Shown: piece after piece, positions 8,706-16,399 of the stretch
How the letters are laid out: every line of letters starts with the position of its first letter
Numbering within the stretch: position 1 is the first letter of the stretch
Notes under the pieces: generated by a model
Told to the model about the DNA's origin: nothing
The model's input: only the letters and a program-made list of their open reading frames with translations
Database searches by the model: none
Program-made: the position numbers and the translations under genes
NCBI GenBank assembly: GCA_028278205.1
Contig: JANQES010000064.1
Location: 24,001-88,000, forward strand
Source: Rhodothermales bacterium
GTDB lineage: Bacteria > Bacteroidota > Rhodothermia > Rhodothermales > Bin80
DNA: 64,000 bases
Direction: 5' to 3'

Positions 8706-9461
8706 ATGGCAAAAAACATGACCATCCACCTCAAGGTATGGCGGCAGGCGGGGCCGGAGGCGCCGGGCCGGCTCGTCGACTATACCGTGAAGGAGGCCAA
8801 CGAACATATGTCGTTCCTCGAACTGCTCGACGTGCTCAACGAGCAGTTGATCAAAGAGGAAGCAGAGCCCATCGAGTTTGACAACGACTGCCGGGAGGGG
8901 ATCTGCGGTTCCTGCGGGCTGATGGTCGGCGGCACGGCGCACGGGCCGCAGCCGAGGACGGCGGTCTGCCAGCTTCACATGCGTCATTACAACGACGGCG
9001 ACACCATCGTCGTCGAGCCGTGGCGGGCGGCGGCGTTCCCGCTGATCAAAGACCTCGTCGTAGACCGCACGGCCTTCGACCGCATCGTCGCTGCCGGGGG
9101 CTACATCTCGGCCACCACGGGCGGGGCGGCGGACGCCAATGCGCTGCCCATCGCCAAAGAAAAAGCCGATGCCGCGATGGACTTTGCCTCGTGCATCGGC
9201 TGCGGCGCCTGCGTGGCGGCCTGCCCCAACTCGTCGGCGTCGTTGTTTACGGCGGCCAAGATCGCCCACCTTGCCCTGCTGCCCCAGGGCCACCCCGAAC
9301 GCACCCGCCGCGTCGTCAACATGGTCGATCAGATGGAAAAAGAAGGCTTCGGCGACTGCTCGAACCACGCCGAGTGCGAGGCCGTCTGCCCGAAAGGCAT
9401 CTCCATCGCCGGCATCGCCACGATGCGCCGCGAATACATGAAGGCGATGCTGTCGTCGTAG
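8706..9461 (+). CDS. sdhB: Succinate dehydrogenase iron-sulfur subunit, type B
   Basis: 251 residues. The 2Fe-2S ligands are CREGICGSC and a later Cys, the 4Fe-4S ligands [12 protein letters not shown], and the third cluster [13 protein letters not shown]. This subunit connects the FAD of SdhA to the heme cytochrome. It is the third gene of the plus-strand operon and ends 139 bases before the hybrid regulator gene. Its sequence differs markedly from the minus-strand SdhB: CIGCGAC replaces CIECFLC. Confidence 0.93.
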   Translation: MAKNMTIHLKVWRQAGPEAPGRLVDYTVKEANEHMSFLELLDVLNEQLIKEEAEPIEFDNDCREGICGSCGLMVGGTAHGPQPRTAVCQLHMRHYNDGDTIVVEPWRAAAFPLIKDLVVDRTAFDRIVAAGGYISATTGGAADANALPIAKEKADAAMDFASCIGCGACVAACPNSSASLFTAAKIAHLALLPQGHPERTRRVVNMVDQMEKEGFGDCSNHAECEAVCPKGISIAGIATMRREYMKAMLSS

Positions 9462-9600
9462 CATCGAGCGATGCTGCGTCTGGGTAAGATTCCGAGCGCG
9501 CGGGGGTAGGAATCTTAATGGTTGCCGGTCAGGTTATATGCGCGCCGCTCATCAGATAGGTAAGAGCCTCCGGCGAGCCGGTCATCATTCAGCGAAAACC

Positions 9601-12600
9601 ATGCGCACCCTCTGCGGCCTTCTTCCAGTGCTTCTGAGCCTCACCGCTTCGATCTCTACCAACGCCTGGGCGCAGAGCCGGTCCTCGTCTCCCGAAGACA
9701 TCACCTTCGAACGAATTACCCTAACAGAAGGCCTCTCGGCAGGGCAAGTTCGCAGCATTGTGCAGGATGAGCAGGGCTTCCTCTGGATTGCCACGGGCGA
9801 TGGTCTCAACAAGTACGACGGCTATGGCTTTACCATCTACCGCAATCGCCCGGGAGACTCCACCTCGATCTCGTATAACTGGATCCAGCGGGTGTTTATA
9901 GATCGCCAGGGCACGCTCTGGGCCGGAACGTTCGGCGGCGGTCTCAACCGCTTCGACCCCGACACGGAGACCTTCTCGCACTATCGCCACGACGAGAAGG
10001 ACCCCCGCAGCCTGAGCCAGGATCATGTCACGGCGCTCTTTGAGGATACGCAGGGCACGTTCTGGGTAGGCACCCAAAGCGGCGGTCTCAACCGCTTCGA
10101 CCGCGCGAGCGGCCTCTTCACGCGCTATCAGCATGATCTGGAAGATGAAAGCAGCCTGAGTAGTAACGAGATACGCACGATCTATGAAGATCGGCAGGGC
10201 ACGCTCTGGATTGGCACGGGTGAGGCCTCTGGTACAACGCCGGAAACGGGCGGCCTCAATCGGTTTGACCGGGCCACGGAAACCTTTACACGATACCTCT
10301 ACGACCCGGATGATCCGAGTCGCCTCATCGATAATCGGGTACAGGCGCTTTATGAGGATACCGACGGGGTGCTCTGGGTGGGGACCTGCCAGCGCGGGCT
10401 CCATCGGTTCAACCGGGAGACAGAGACCTTCACGCGCGTGTTTCTGAAAGAAGGCGAATTAAGCCGGGTAGATCCGGCAGCCGGTATGGAAGGCATCTGC
10501 CAGATGGTGACGATCCTTCATGAGGACCCGGCCGGGGCTTTCTGGGTCGGTATATTCGGTAGCGGTCTGGCGCGATGGAATCGGGCTACCGGAACACGCA
10601 CGACCCACACGTACGACACGGACGACCCCCAAAGCCTGGGCAGCAACGACGTATGGTCGCTGTTTGAGGACCGGAAGGGCACACTCTGGGTCAGCACGTT
10701 GGGTGGCGGTCTGGCCAGGGTAGCCTCGGCCAGTAGGTTTCGGCACGCCATGCACCATCCGGACGACCCTGCCAGCTTGAGTCATAGTGACGTCGCGGCC
10801 CTCCATATAGACCAGGCAGGCACGCTCTGGGTGGGGACTTTCAGCGGCCTCAACAAGCTTGTCCTGAACGAACGTGAAGGATCTGACCCGAGCACTTCGA
10901 CTGCGCTCAGCACAGGCCCCGCCGAGGGACCTGACCGCGCGACAGGGACCCCCGGATCAGGTCCGGGGCAGGCTTTCACGCGGTATCTGCCCGACGATAA
11001 GGTAGAAGCCATCGTTGAAGATAGATCGGGCCAGTTATGGGTTGGAACCCAGAATAGTGGACTCCTCCGTTTTGACCAAACCACGGGGCAGGCAACCCGC
11101 TATCTGCACAATCCGGAGGACCCCAACAGCCTGCGTGCGAATCACGTCTCAGCCCTCCTTGAAGACCGGTCAGGACGGCTCTGGGTGGCAACCTGGGGAG
11201 GCGGTCTCCACCGTTTTGATCGAACCACGGGTGCCTTCACCTCCTATTTGCTTCATCCGGATAAGGAACGCGGCCAGCTCAATAATTATGCCCGCACCAG
11301 ATCGTTGTATGAAGACCATCAGGGCACGATCTGGATCGGGTCAGACAAGGGTTTCGGCCGGTTTGACGAGGATGCTGAGGTCATCGTGCCCGCTCTCGAC
11401 GACGGCTTTACCGTGGGGTTTTTAGAAGACCGGGCTGGTAGATTCTGGGTGATCGCCCCAGGGGTGGGGCTGCTGCGCTTCGACCGGGAAACGGGCAACA
11501 GCACCTACTTCACCGCGGAAAATGGGCTGCCGAGCAATGTTGTTTTAAACATCCTGGAGGACGACGCCGGTTTTCTCTGGCTTAGCGCCAACGGGGGCTT
11601 ATCCCGGTTCGACCCCGACAGCGAAACGTTCAGAAACTTCGGTATATCGGAGGGGCTGCAGAGCGTTCTTTTTAATCCAGGTAGCCAGAAAAGCGCGGGC
11701 GGTACCTTCTTCTTCGCTACCCCCGACGGCTTACTCTCCTTCTCCCCGGATCAGATCGGTACCGATGCCCATCCACCGGACGTGGTGTTGACCGGGCTCC
11801 GGATCAACAACGAAACCGTCGAGCATGGCCCGGAGGCCCCGCTACGCAAGCCGATGGGGCGTACCGAGGAGATCAGGTTGTCTCATGCCCAGAAGGACAT
11901 CACCTTCGAATATGTAGCCTTGCATTACACCGACCCGGCGCGGAACCAGTATCAGTACAGGCTCGATCCGTACGATGAAGTATGGATAGATGCCGGCACA
12001 CAGCGCCTGGCAAACTATACGAACCTGGATCCGGGCACCTATACCTTTCGTGTGAAAGCCGCCGGATCGGATGGTCTCTGGAATGAGCAGGGCGCGTCCG
12101 TCCGTCTGATGATCGCCCCCCCGTGGTGGCAGACCTGGTGGGCGTATGGGCTCTATGGACTCCTGCTGGTGGCAGGTATCTTCGTGGCAGGCCGCGGCCA
12201 GCAAAGACGCTTGCTCAACAAAGAACGGGAGCGGGTTGCGGCGGAGCGCATGGAGCAGATCAGGCTGCAAAATGAACGACTCCGCGAAATCGACGAGATG
12301 AAAACCCACTTCCTCGCCAACATCTCCCACGAATTCCGCACTCCGCTCACGCTTACCTTCGGCCCCCTCCAGGATTTCTTGAGCGGTCGATTCCAGTCCT
12401 ACGAGCAGGCCAAACCACACTTCGAGCGTGCGCTTCGCAATGGCCGCAGCCTCCTTTGGTTGATCAACCAACTCCTCGACCTCTCTCGCATCGAGTCCGG
12501 TGCCCTCAAGCTCCAGACGGGCCAACACGACCTCAAGCGCTTCCTCTCGCAGACCAGTGCCCTGTTCGAGTCGCTCGCCGCTTCCCGAGGAATCACGCTC

Positions 12601-13896
12601 CAGGTGGAAGCTCCGCCCCATACGTTCCCGCATGGCTTCGATGCCGACCTGCTCGAGAACGCGGTGGTCAACCTGCTGGCGAATGCCTTCAAGTTTACGC
12701 CCGATGGCGGTACGATCACCGTCCACTTGCGCCGAGAAGCCGACGGGCAGGCTTGCATCGAGGTGGCAGACACCGGGGAGGGCATCGCCGCCGACCACCT
12801 GCCCTACCTCTTCGACCGGTTCTACCAGGTCGATGGCACGACGACGCGCAAACGAGAGGGGGCGGGCATTGGGCTGTCGCTCGTCAAAGAACTCGTTGCG
12901 TTGCACGGCGGCACGATTACGGTCGAGAGCAAAGTGGGCATCGGCACACGGTTTATGATTCATTTGCCTAACGTGTCGCTCGAAGCCGCAGAGTTCGAGC
13001 AGGAAGAAGCGCCGGCCCCTCGCGCTACGGCGGGGCGGCTGGCCGTGGCCGACATCGAGACCAGCCTGGTGGCGACGCAGGCCCCGCAGGCGCCGAACGC
13101 AATCTCGGCAGACGCCACGATTGTGCTCCTGGTAGAAGACAACGCGGACATGAGGGCCTACCTGCGTGATCACCTCAAGGACGATTTCGAGGTGGTGGAA
13201 GCGGAAGATGGAAAGGCAGGCCTGGCAAAGGCGTACGCATTGGTGCCCGATCTGGTGTTGAGCGATGTGATGATGCCCGAGATGGATGGCTTGGCCCTGT
13301 GCAAAGCGCTGAAACAGGACGCGCGTACGAGCCACGTGCCGGTAATACTCTTGACAGCGAAAGCCGACGTAAAGAGCCGGATTTCGGGTTTTGAGACGGG
13401 GGCCGATGCGTATTTGCCCAAACCCTTCAGCGCGGAGGAACTGCAGGTTCGGGTGCGGAGCCTGATCGAGCAGCGCCGGGCGCTACGGACAAAATTCAGC
13501 CGTGTAGGCGAGGCCGTTCTGACATCAGAGCCTACGTTGCCGTCGCAGGAGGAGGCTTTTCTCAAGCAGGTGCAACAGGTGGTGGAAGCAAGACTTTCTG
13601 ATGCGTCCTTCGGCGTCGAGGCGTTGGCTGAAGAGATGGGGATGAGCCAGCGACAGCTTTTGAGGAAGCTCAGGGCCTTGACGGAGGAGACCTCGACGGA
13701 GTTGATCTGGCGTCTGCGACTTGAACAGGCGGCGCACCTGTTGCAGCAGAACGCAAAGAGTGTGAAAGAGGTCGCCTTTGCCGTAGGATTTAAGTACGAG
13801 GCGTCGTTTTCTCGTTCGTTTCGGAAGGTCTACGGCGTATCCCCCTCCGACTATGCAGAACAGGCAGACCAGGATCAGGCTGGGAGGCCAGGATAG
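9601..13896 (+). CDS. Hybrid two-component system sensor kinase/AraC regulator
   Basis: 1431 residues from ATG 9601, which gives a clean signal peptide (MRTLCGLLPVLLSL...NAWAQ); an ATG at 9538 would bury it. Two seven-bladed propellers of the Reg_prop type (repeated GTLWxGTxxGGLNRFD and DxxSLSxxxV) fill ~30-740. Then come a Y_Y_Y domain, one transmembrane helix (~840), HisKA (SHEFRTPL, His 910), a HATPase domain with N, G1 and G2 boxes, a receiver (SDVMMP, Asp 1222; PKPF) and a C-terminal AraC helix-turn-helix. The periplasmic sensor and DNA-binding output in one chain are typical of Bacteroidota polysaccharide regulators, but no glycan locus is adjacent. A repeat sequence is inserted in frame near residues 427-457. 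Confidence 0.95.
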   Translation: MRTLCGLLPVLLSLTASISTNAWAQSRSSSPEDITFERITLTEGLSAGQVRSIVQDEQGFLWIATGDGLNKYDGYGFTIYRNRPGDSTSISYNWIQRVFIDRQGTLWAGTFGGGLNRFDPDTETFSHYRHDEKDPRSLSQDHVTALFEDTQGTFWVGTQSGGLNRFDRASGLFTRYQHDLEDESSLSSNEIRTIYEDRQGTLWIGTGEASGTTPETGGLNRFDRATETFTRYLYDPDDPSRLIDNRVQALYEDTDGVLWVGTCQRGLHRFNRETETFTRVFLKEGELSRVDPAAGMEGICQMVTILHEDPAGAFWVGIFGSGLARWNRATGTRTTHTYDTDDPQSLGSNDVWSLFEDRKGTLWVSTLGGGLARVASASRFRHAMHHPDDPASLSHSDVAALHIDQAGTLWVGTFSGLNKLVLNEREGSDPSTSTALSTGPAEGPDRATGTPGSGPGQAFTRYLPDDKVEAIVEDRSGQLWVGTQNSGLLRFDQTTGQATRYLHNPEDPNSLRANHVSALLEDRSGRLWVATWGGGLHRFDRTTGAFTSYLLHPDKERGQLNNYARTRSLYEDHQGTIWIGSDKGFGRFDEDAEVIVPALDDGFTVGFLEDRAGRFWVIAPGVGLLRFDRETGNSTYFTAENGLPSNVVLNILEDDAGFLWLSANGGLSRFDPDSETFRNFGISEGLQSVLFNPGSQKSAGGTFFFATPDGLLSFSPDQIGTDAHPPDVVLTGLRINNETVEHGPEAPLRKPMGRTEEIRLSHAQKDITFEYVALHYTDPARNQYQYRLDPYDEVWIDAGTQRLANYTNLDPGTYTFRVKAAGSDGLWNEQGASVRLMIAPPWWQTWWAYGLYGLLLVAGIFVAGRGQQRRLLNKERERVAAERMEQIRLQNERLREIDEMKTHFLANISHEFRTPLTLTFGPLQDFLSGRFQSYEQAKPHFERALRNGRSLLWLINQLLDLSRIESGALKLQTGQHDLKRFLSQTSALFESLAASRGITLQVEAPPHTFPHGFDADLLENAVVNLLANAFKFTPDGGTITVHLRREADGQACIEVADTGEGIAADHLPYLFDRFYQVDGTTTRKREGAGIGLSLVKELVALHGGTITVESKVGIGTRFMIHLPNVSLEAAEFEQEEAPAPRATAGRLAVADIETSLVATQAPQAPNAISADATIVLLVEDNADMRAYLRDHLKDDFEVVEAEDGKAGLAKAYALVPDLVLSDVMMPEMDGLALCKALKQDARTSHVPVILLTAKADVKSRISGFETGADAYLPKPFSAEELQVRVRSLIEQRRALRTKFSRVGEAVLTSEPTLPSQEEAFLKQVQQVVEARLSDASFGVEALAEEMGMSQRQLLRKLRALTEETSTELIWRLRLEQAAHLLQQNAKSVKEVAFAVGFKYEASFSRSFRKVYGVSPSDYAEQADQDQAGRPG
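10881..10970. repeat. Dispersed repeat inserted in frame in the sensor gene
   Basis: The words GAGCACTTCGACTGCGCTCAG and a perfect hairpin CCCCGGA-TCAGG-TCCGGGG (10950-10968) are typical intergenic repeat sequences, but here they are translated as a Gly/Ser/Thr/Pro-rich stretch between two propeller repeats. The length is a multiple of three in effect, since the frame stays open on both sides. Confidence 0.65.
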
Positions 13897-13975
13897 ATCA
13901 TAGGATACCAACCGATCTCCTGCCGGGCGAAAAAGCTAATAAAGCTAAGCGCAAGAGATTTAGGGCAAGCAAAAT

Positions 13976-14006
13976 CCCCCTTGGATTGGAAGGCCTTCCA
14001 AGGGGG
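13976..14006. terminator. Hairpin between convergent genes
   Basis: CCCCCTTGGA (13976-13985) pairs perfectly with TCCAAGGGGG (13997-14006). It is preceded by AAAA on the plus strand, so on the minus strand it is followed by T4. It lies between the stop of the hybrid regulator and the stop of the convergent small membrane protein gene, a good position for a shared terminator. Confidence 0.6.
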
Positions 14007-14084
14007 ACTGGGGGCACGAGGCCTATTTATATGCGATGGCCGTACACGACAGCGTGGGGCCGCCTGAAGAACCTCACACGTATT

Positions 14085-14585
14085 CTAGAGCGTCTCCAGA
14101 GAACCGCCTCCCTTAAAGTACACGACATCCGTACCTATGTCGTCGGCGTTCGTGCCGGCAATACCAATGCAAATCGCTACATCATCCTCTCCCAGTATTG
14201 CTTCCCCGTTGAGCCTCGCATTGACGCCCAAGATATAAACGAGCGGATCTTTTCCCGAGGGGATTGTCACCTCGCATTCTTCTAGTCCTGACAAGGCAAA
14301 CCCATAGGTGCCGTTCGCATTAGAGTAGCCCCCCGATGCATCCGTGGGATAACCCAGCCTACTGAAGAGGACCACGGCCAGGGCAGCGACGCTGCCGCCG
14401 CCGCCGGCTTGCCTCGGCTTGAGAGCCCAGGCCTGGGCGTCGGACGCGATGCGCAGGCCGTCCGATACCAGCGCATCGGCATCAGTCTTCTGCCGTCCTT
14501 CGCTGAAGGCGTTGATCCCGACGACGACGGCCAGGCCGACGATGACGATACCCAGGATAAGAAGAAGCAGTTGTTGCTGTCCCAT
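14085..14585 (-). CDS. Small membrane-anchored protein, paralogue of the gene at 30.6 kb
   Basis: 166 residues. It begins MGQQQLLLLILGIVIVG, a single N-terminal hydrophobic helix with no cleavage site, followed by GINAFSEGRQKTDADALVSDGLRIASDAQAW and a Gly-rich exported domain. The architecture (short positive-free head, one helix, amphipathic continuation) recalls type IV pilin-like proteins but lacks the G/E processing motif. A paralogue at 30592-31029 shares the first ~55 residues pattern. Function unknown; a surface or envelope filament or assembly role is only a guess. A GGGGG ribosome site precedes ATG 14585, and four ~21-bp repeats lie further upstream. Confidence 0.75.
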   Translation of the reverse strand: MGQQQLLLLILGIVIVGLAVVVGINAFSEGRQKTDADALVSDGLRIASDAQAWALKPRQAGGGGSVAALAVVLFSRLGYPTDASGGYSNANGTYGFALSGLEECEVTIPSGKDPLVYILGVNARLNGEAILGEDDVAICIGIAGTNADDIGTDVVYFKGGGSLETL

Positions 14586-14908
14586 TTTAATCCCCCTTGG
14601 TGGTGATAGTTGGTTAGCTTAGAGCAAGCGTGCTCCTGAAAGAGCCCAAACTCCATGATGAAGCTGCGCTTCAGCAATACCGACAAGGGGATAGACGACT
14701 TTAGGGGCTGTCCGACACGGTTAAGAGAATGTCTGATACGGTTAAACGATGTCTGATAGGGTTAGGAGCATGTCTGGCAGGGCAAAGCTGCCGTCGAGCG
14801 CCTTGCCGAGGTTCTTAGGCAAACCACGTTTGCCCGAGGCAGCCGGACGCTAACCCCCTCGGCGCCTCGACGATGACACGGCAGGCTATTCACGGACACC
14901 TCCTTCAT
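14586..14908. other. Intergenic region with operators and hairpins
   Basis: Apart from the four direct repeats it holds a perfect hairpin GGCAAAC-CAC-GTTTGCC (14818-14834) enclosed by imperfect arms CTGCCGTCGAG...CCTCGACG (about 14788-14885). The latter lies directly after the winged-helix gene and may be its terminator. No further coding frame is convincing. Confidence 0.45.
14709..14788. promoter_or_regulatory. Four direct repeats, period ~21 bp
   Basis: Copies start at 14709, 14730, 14750 and 14771 with the consensus TGTCTGATACGGTTA; the last is diverged (TGTCTGGCAGGGCAAAG). The spacing of 20-21 bp is two helical turns, so all copies face the same side of the DNA. They are upstream of the small membrane protein gene and just downstream of a winged-helix regulator gene, hence candidate operators for that regulator. 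Confidence 0.5.
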
Positions 14909-15661
14909 TTAGTTCGTAGCCGTGTCGTCCTGATCGAGCGGCACCTTGTGCCCGTCGTACGGCGCCTGCAACTTACGCACCATGATCCGCATTTTGCCGC
15001 GCGGCGCGGTGGCGTCGGGGCCGGCGCCGATGCGGTGGATGAAGACGTGTTGCTGCTCGGCAGGCGCCGCCGGGCGCGCGACGTAGGACGCCCACATCGC
15101 GCAGAACACGATCAGCAGCGCGAAGCAGACGGCCAGCCAGCGCCATTCCGATTGCCGGTAGCCGAGGCCGAACGTCGAGGCGGGCAGCGGCGGGCGCGGC
15201 GGTGCCTGCCGTGCGGCGTGGTCCGTTTCCGGCTGATCGGTCTGACCGTTCGACGAGATTTTGGCCTGCCCGTTGGACGAGACGTGGGCCTGGCCGTTCG
15301 GTGCGATGGGTTGGGCTGAGACCGGGGCGATGAGCCGGTAGCCGACCTTCGGGATCGTCTCGATGACCGTCGCGTGCGTGGCGCGGTCGCCGAAGGCTTT
15401 GCGCAGTTTGCAGACGGCTTGCGTCAGGCCTTCGTCGTTGGGGAGCGCGTCGGTCCAGACGGCGTCGAGAAGGTCGTCGCGGGTGACGGGATGGCCGGGG
15501 CGGGCGGCCAGGCACAGCAGCACCCGCATCACGCGTGGCTCTAGCTTGTGGATGGTTCCGTTCAGACGAATCTGGTGCAGCGGCGGCTCGACGACGGCAG
15601 GGCCGATCCAGAAGAGCGGTTGTGTATGCGGATCAAACGGGGCGGTATCGACAGGCTGCAT
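14909..15661 (-). CDS. CadC/ToxR-like membrane transcription regulator
   Basis: 250 residues. The N-terminal ~110 residues form an OmpR-type winged helix (IHKLEPRVMRVLLCLAAR, VTRDDLLDAVW, LTQAVCKLRKAFGD, ETIPKVGYRLIAPV). A low-complexity linker with three NGQ-x4-SNGQ-like repeats follows, then one transmembrane helix (WRWLAVCFALLIVFCAMW, ~173-190) and a short exported tail of ~60 residues. The layout, DNA binding in the cytoplasm and a tail outside, is that of CadC/ToxR regulators, which sense envelope conditions without phosphorylation. The tail is too short for a known sensor domain. The direct repeats upstream of the next gene are likely targets. Confidence 0.85.
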   Translation of the reverse strand: MQPVDTAPFDPHTQPLFWIGPAVVEPPLHQIRLNGTIHKLEPRVMRVLLCLAARPGHPVTRDDLLDAVWTDALPNDEGLTQAVCKLRKAFGDRATHATVIETIPKVGYRLIAPVSAQPIAPNGQAHVSSNGQAKISSNGQTDQPETDHAARQAPPRPPLPASTFGLGYRQSEWRWLAVCFALLIVFCAMWASYVARPAAPAEQQHVFIHRIGAGPDATAPRGKMRIMVRKLQAPYDGHKVPLDQDDTATN

Positions 15662-15783
15662 AGCAATCGGGGGAAGGCGCAGAAGAAAAAAACGAGGGTT
15701 TCTTCTGCCAAACGATCCGACCGATTCGCTTATTGTATGCCCCGGCGGGCTTCAATCAAACCTGGTTATCTCCATCAAAAACG

Positions 15784-16218
15784 TCAAGCCGGTTCGACCA
15801 CCACGTCTTGGAGCACGCGCGGCTCCTTGCCCGGTTCGTCGACGAGATGCTTGACCACGTCGCCGATGCTGATGATGCCCAGCACGCGGCCGTCTTCGAC
15901 CACCGGCAGGTGCCGCACCCGGCGATTCACCATCCAGGCCATGGCATCCTGGATGGAATCGCCCGGCGCGCAGCCGAAGATGCGCCGCGTCATCAGCGCG
16001 CCGACGTTGGCCAGCAACGCCCGGTCGCCGTATTCGGCCAGCACCCCGACGAGGTCGCGCTCCGAGAGCATCCCGACGAGGTGATCGTCTTCGTTGACCA
16101 CCAGCGTGGCTCCGATGCGCTCGTAATCGAGCTTCGAGATGGCGTTTTTTAGCGAGTCGGTGGCGCGGACGGTGATGAGGGCGCTTTTCTTGTCTTTGAG
16201 AATATCGCTGACCTGCAT
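15784..16218 (-). CDS. CBS-domain pair protein
   Basis: 144 residues from ATG 16218 (MQVSDILKDKKSALITV). Two tandem CBS motifs fill the protein: GATLVVNEDDHLVGMLSERDLV and VRHLPVVEDGRVLGIISIGDVV. Stand-alone CBS pairs bind adenine nucleotides (AMP, ATP, SAM) and act as energy or redox sensors for partner proteins. No partner is adjacent. A start at 16281 would add 21 residues that lack CBS similarity, so the internal ATG was chosen. Single-gene unit; an inverted repeat separates it from the next minus-strand gene. Confidence 0.88.
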   Translation of the reverse strand: MQVSDILKDKKSALITVRATDSLKNAISKLDYERIGATLVVNEDDHLVGMLSERDLVGVLAEYGDRALLANVGALMTRRIFGCAPGDSIQDAMAWMVNRRVRHLPVVEDGRVLGIISIGDVVKHLVDEPGKEPRVLQDVVVEPA

Positions 16219-16315
16219 GGCGGCGGGTTGGGTTTCGTAGAGGTGTTCAGAGAAACTCCAAAATTCAATCACACCGCGCATCTTTACAAGCCAGATTTTT
16301 GCGAAGAAATGAAGG

Positions 16316-16393
16316 CGTAAAACGTGAAACGTAAGGGTGCTTGTCTCGGCGTTTTCTCAGGGCACCCTTACGTTTCACGTTTCACGTTTTACG
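16316..16393. repeat. Period-7 inverted repeat, word CGTGAAA
   Basis: Left arm CGTAAAA, CGTGAAA, CGTAAGG, GTGC (16316-16340). Right arm GCACCCTT, ACGTTTC, ACGTTTC, ACGTTTT, ACG (16362-16393). It ends seven bases before the alpha-2-macroglobulin gene's stop, in the gap between two minus-strand genes. Confidence 0.8.
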
Positions 16394-16399
16394 AAAAAC

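Noticed and set aside
13986..14285. 99-codon plus-strand frame after the hybrid regulator
   Set aside because: Overlaps the better-supported minus-strand membrane protein and spans a terminator hairpin.
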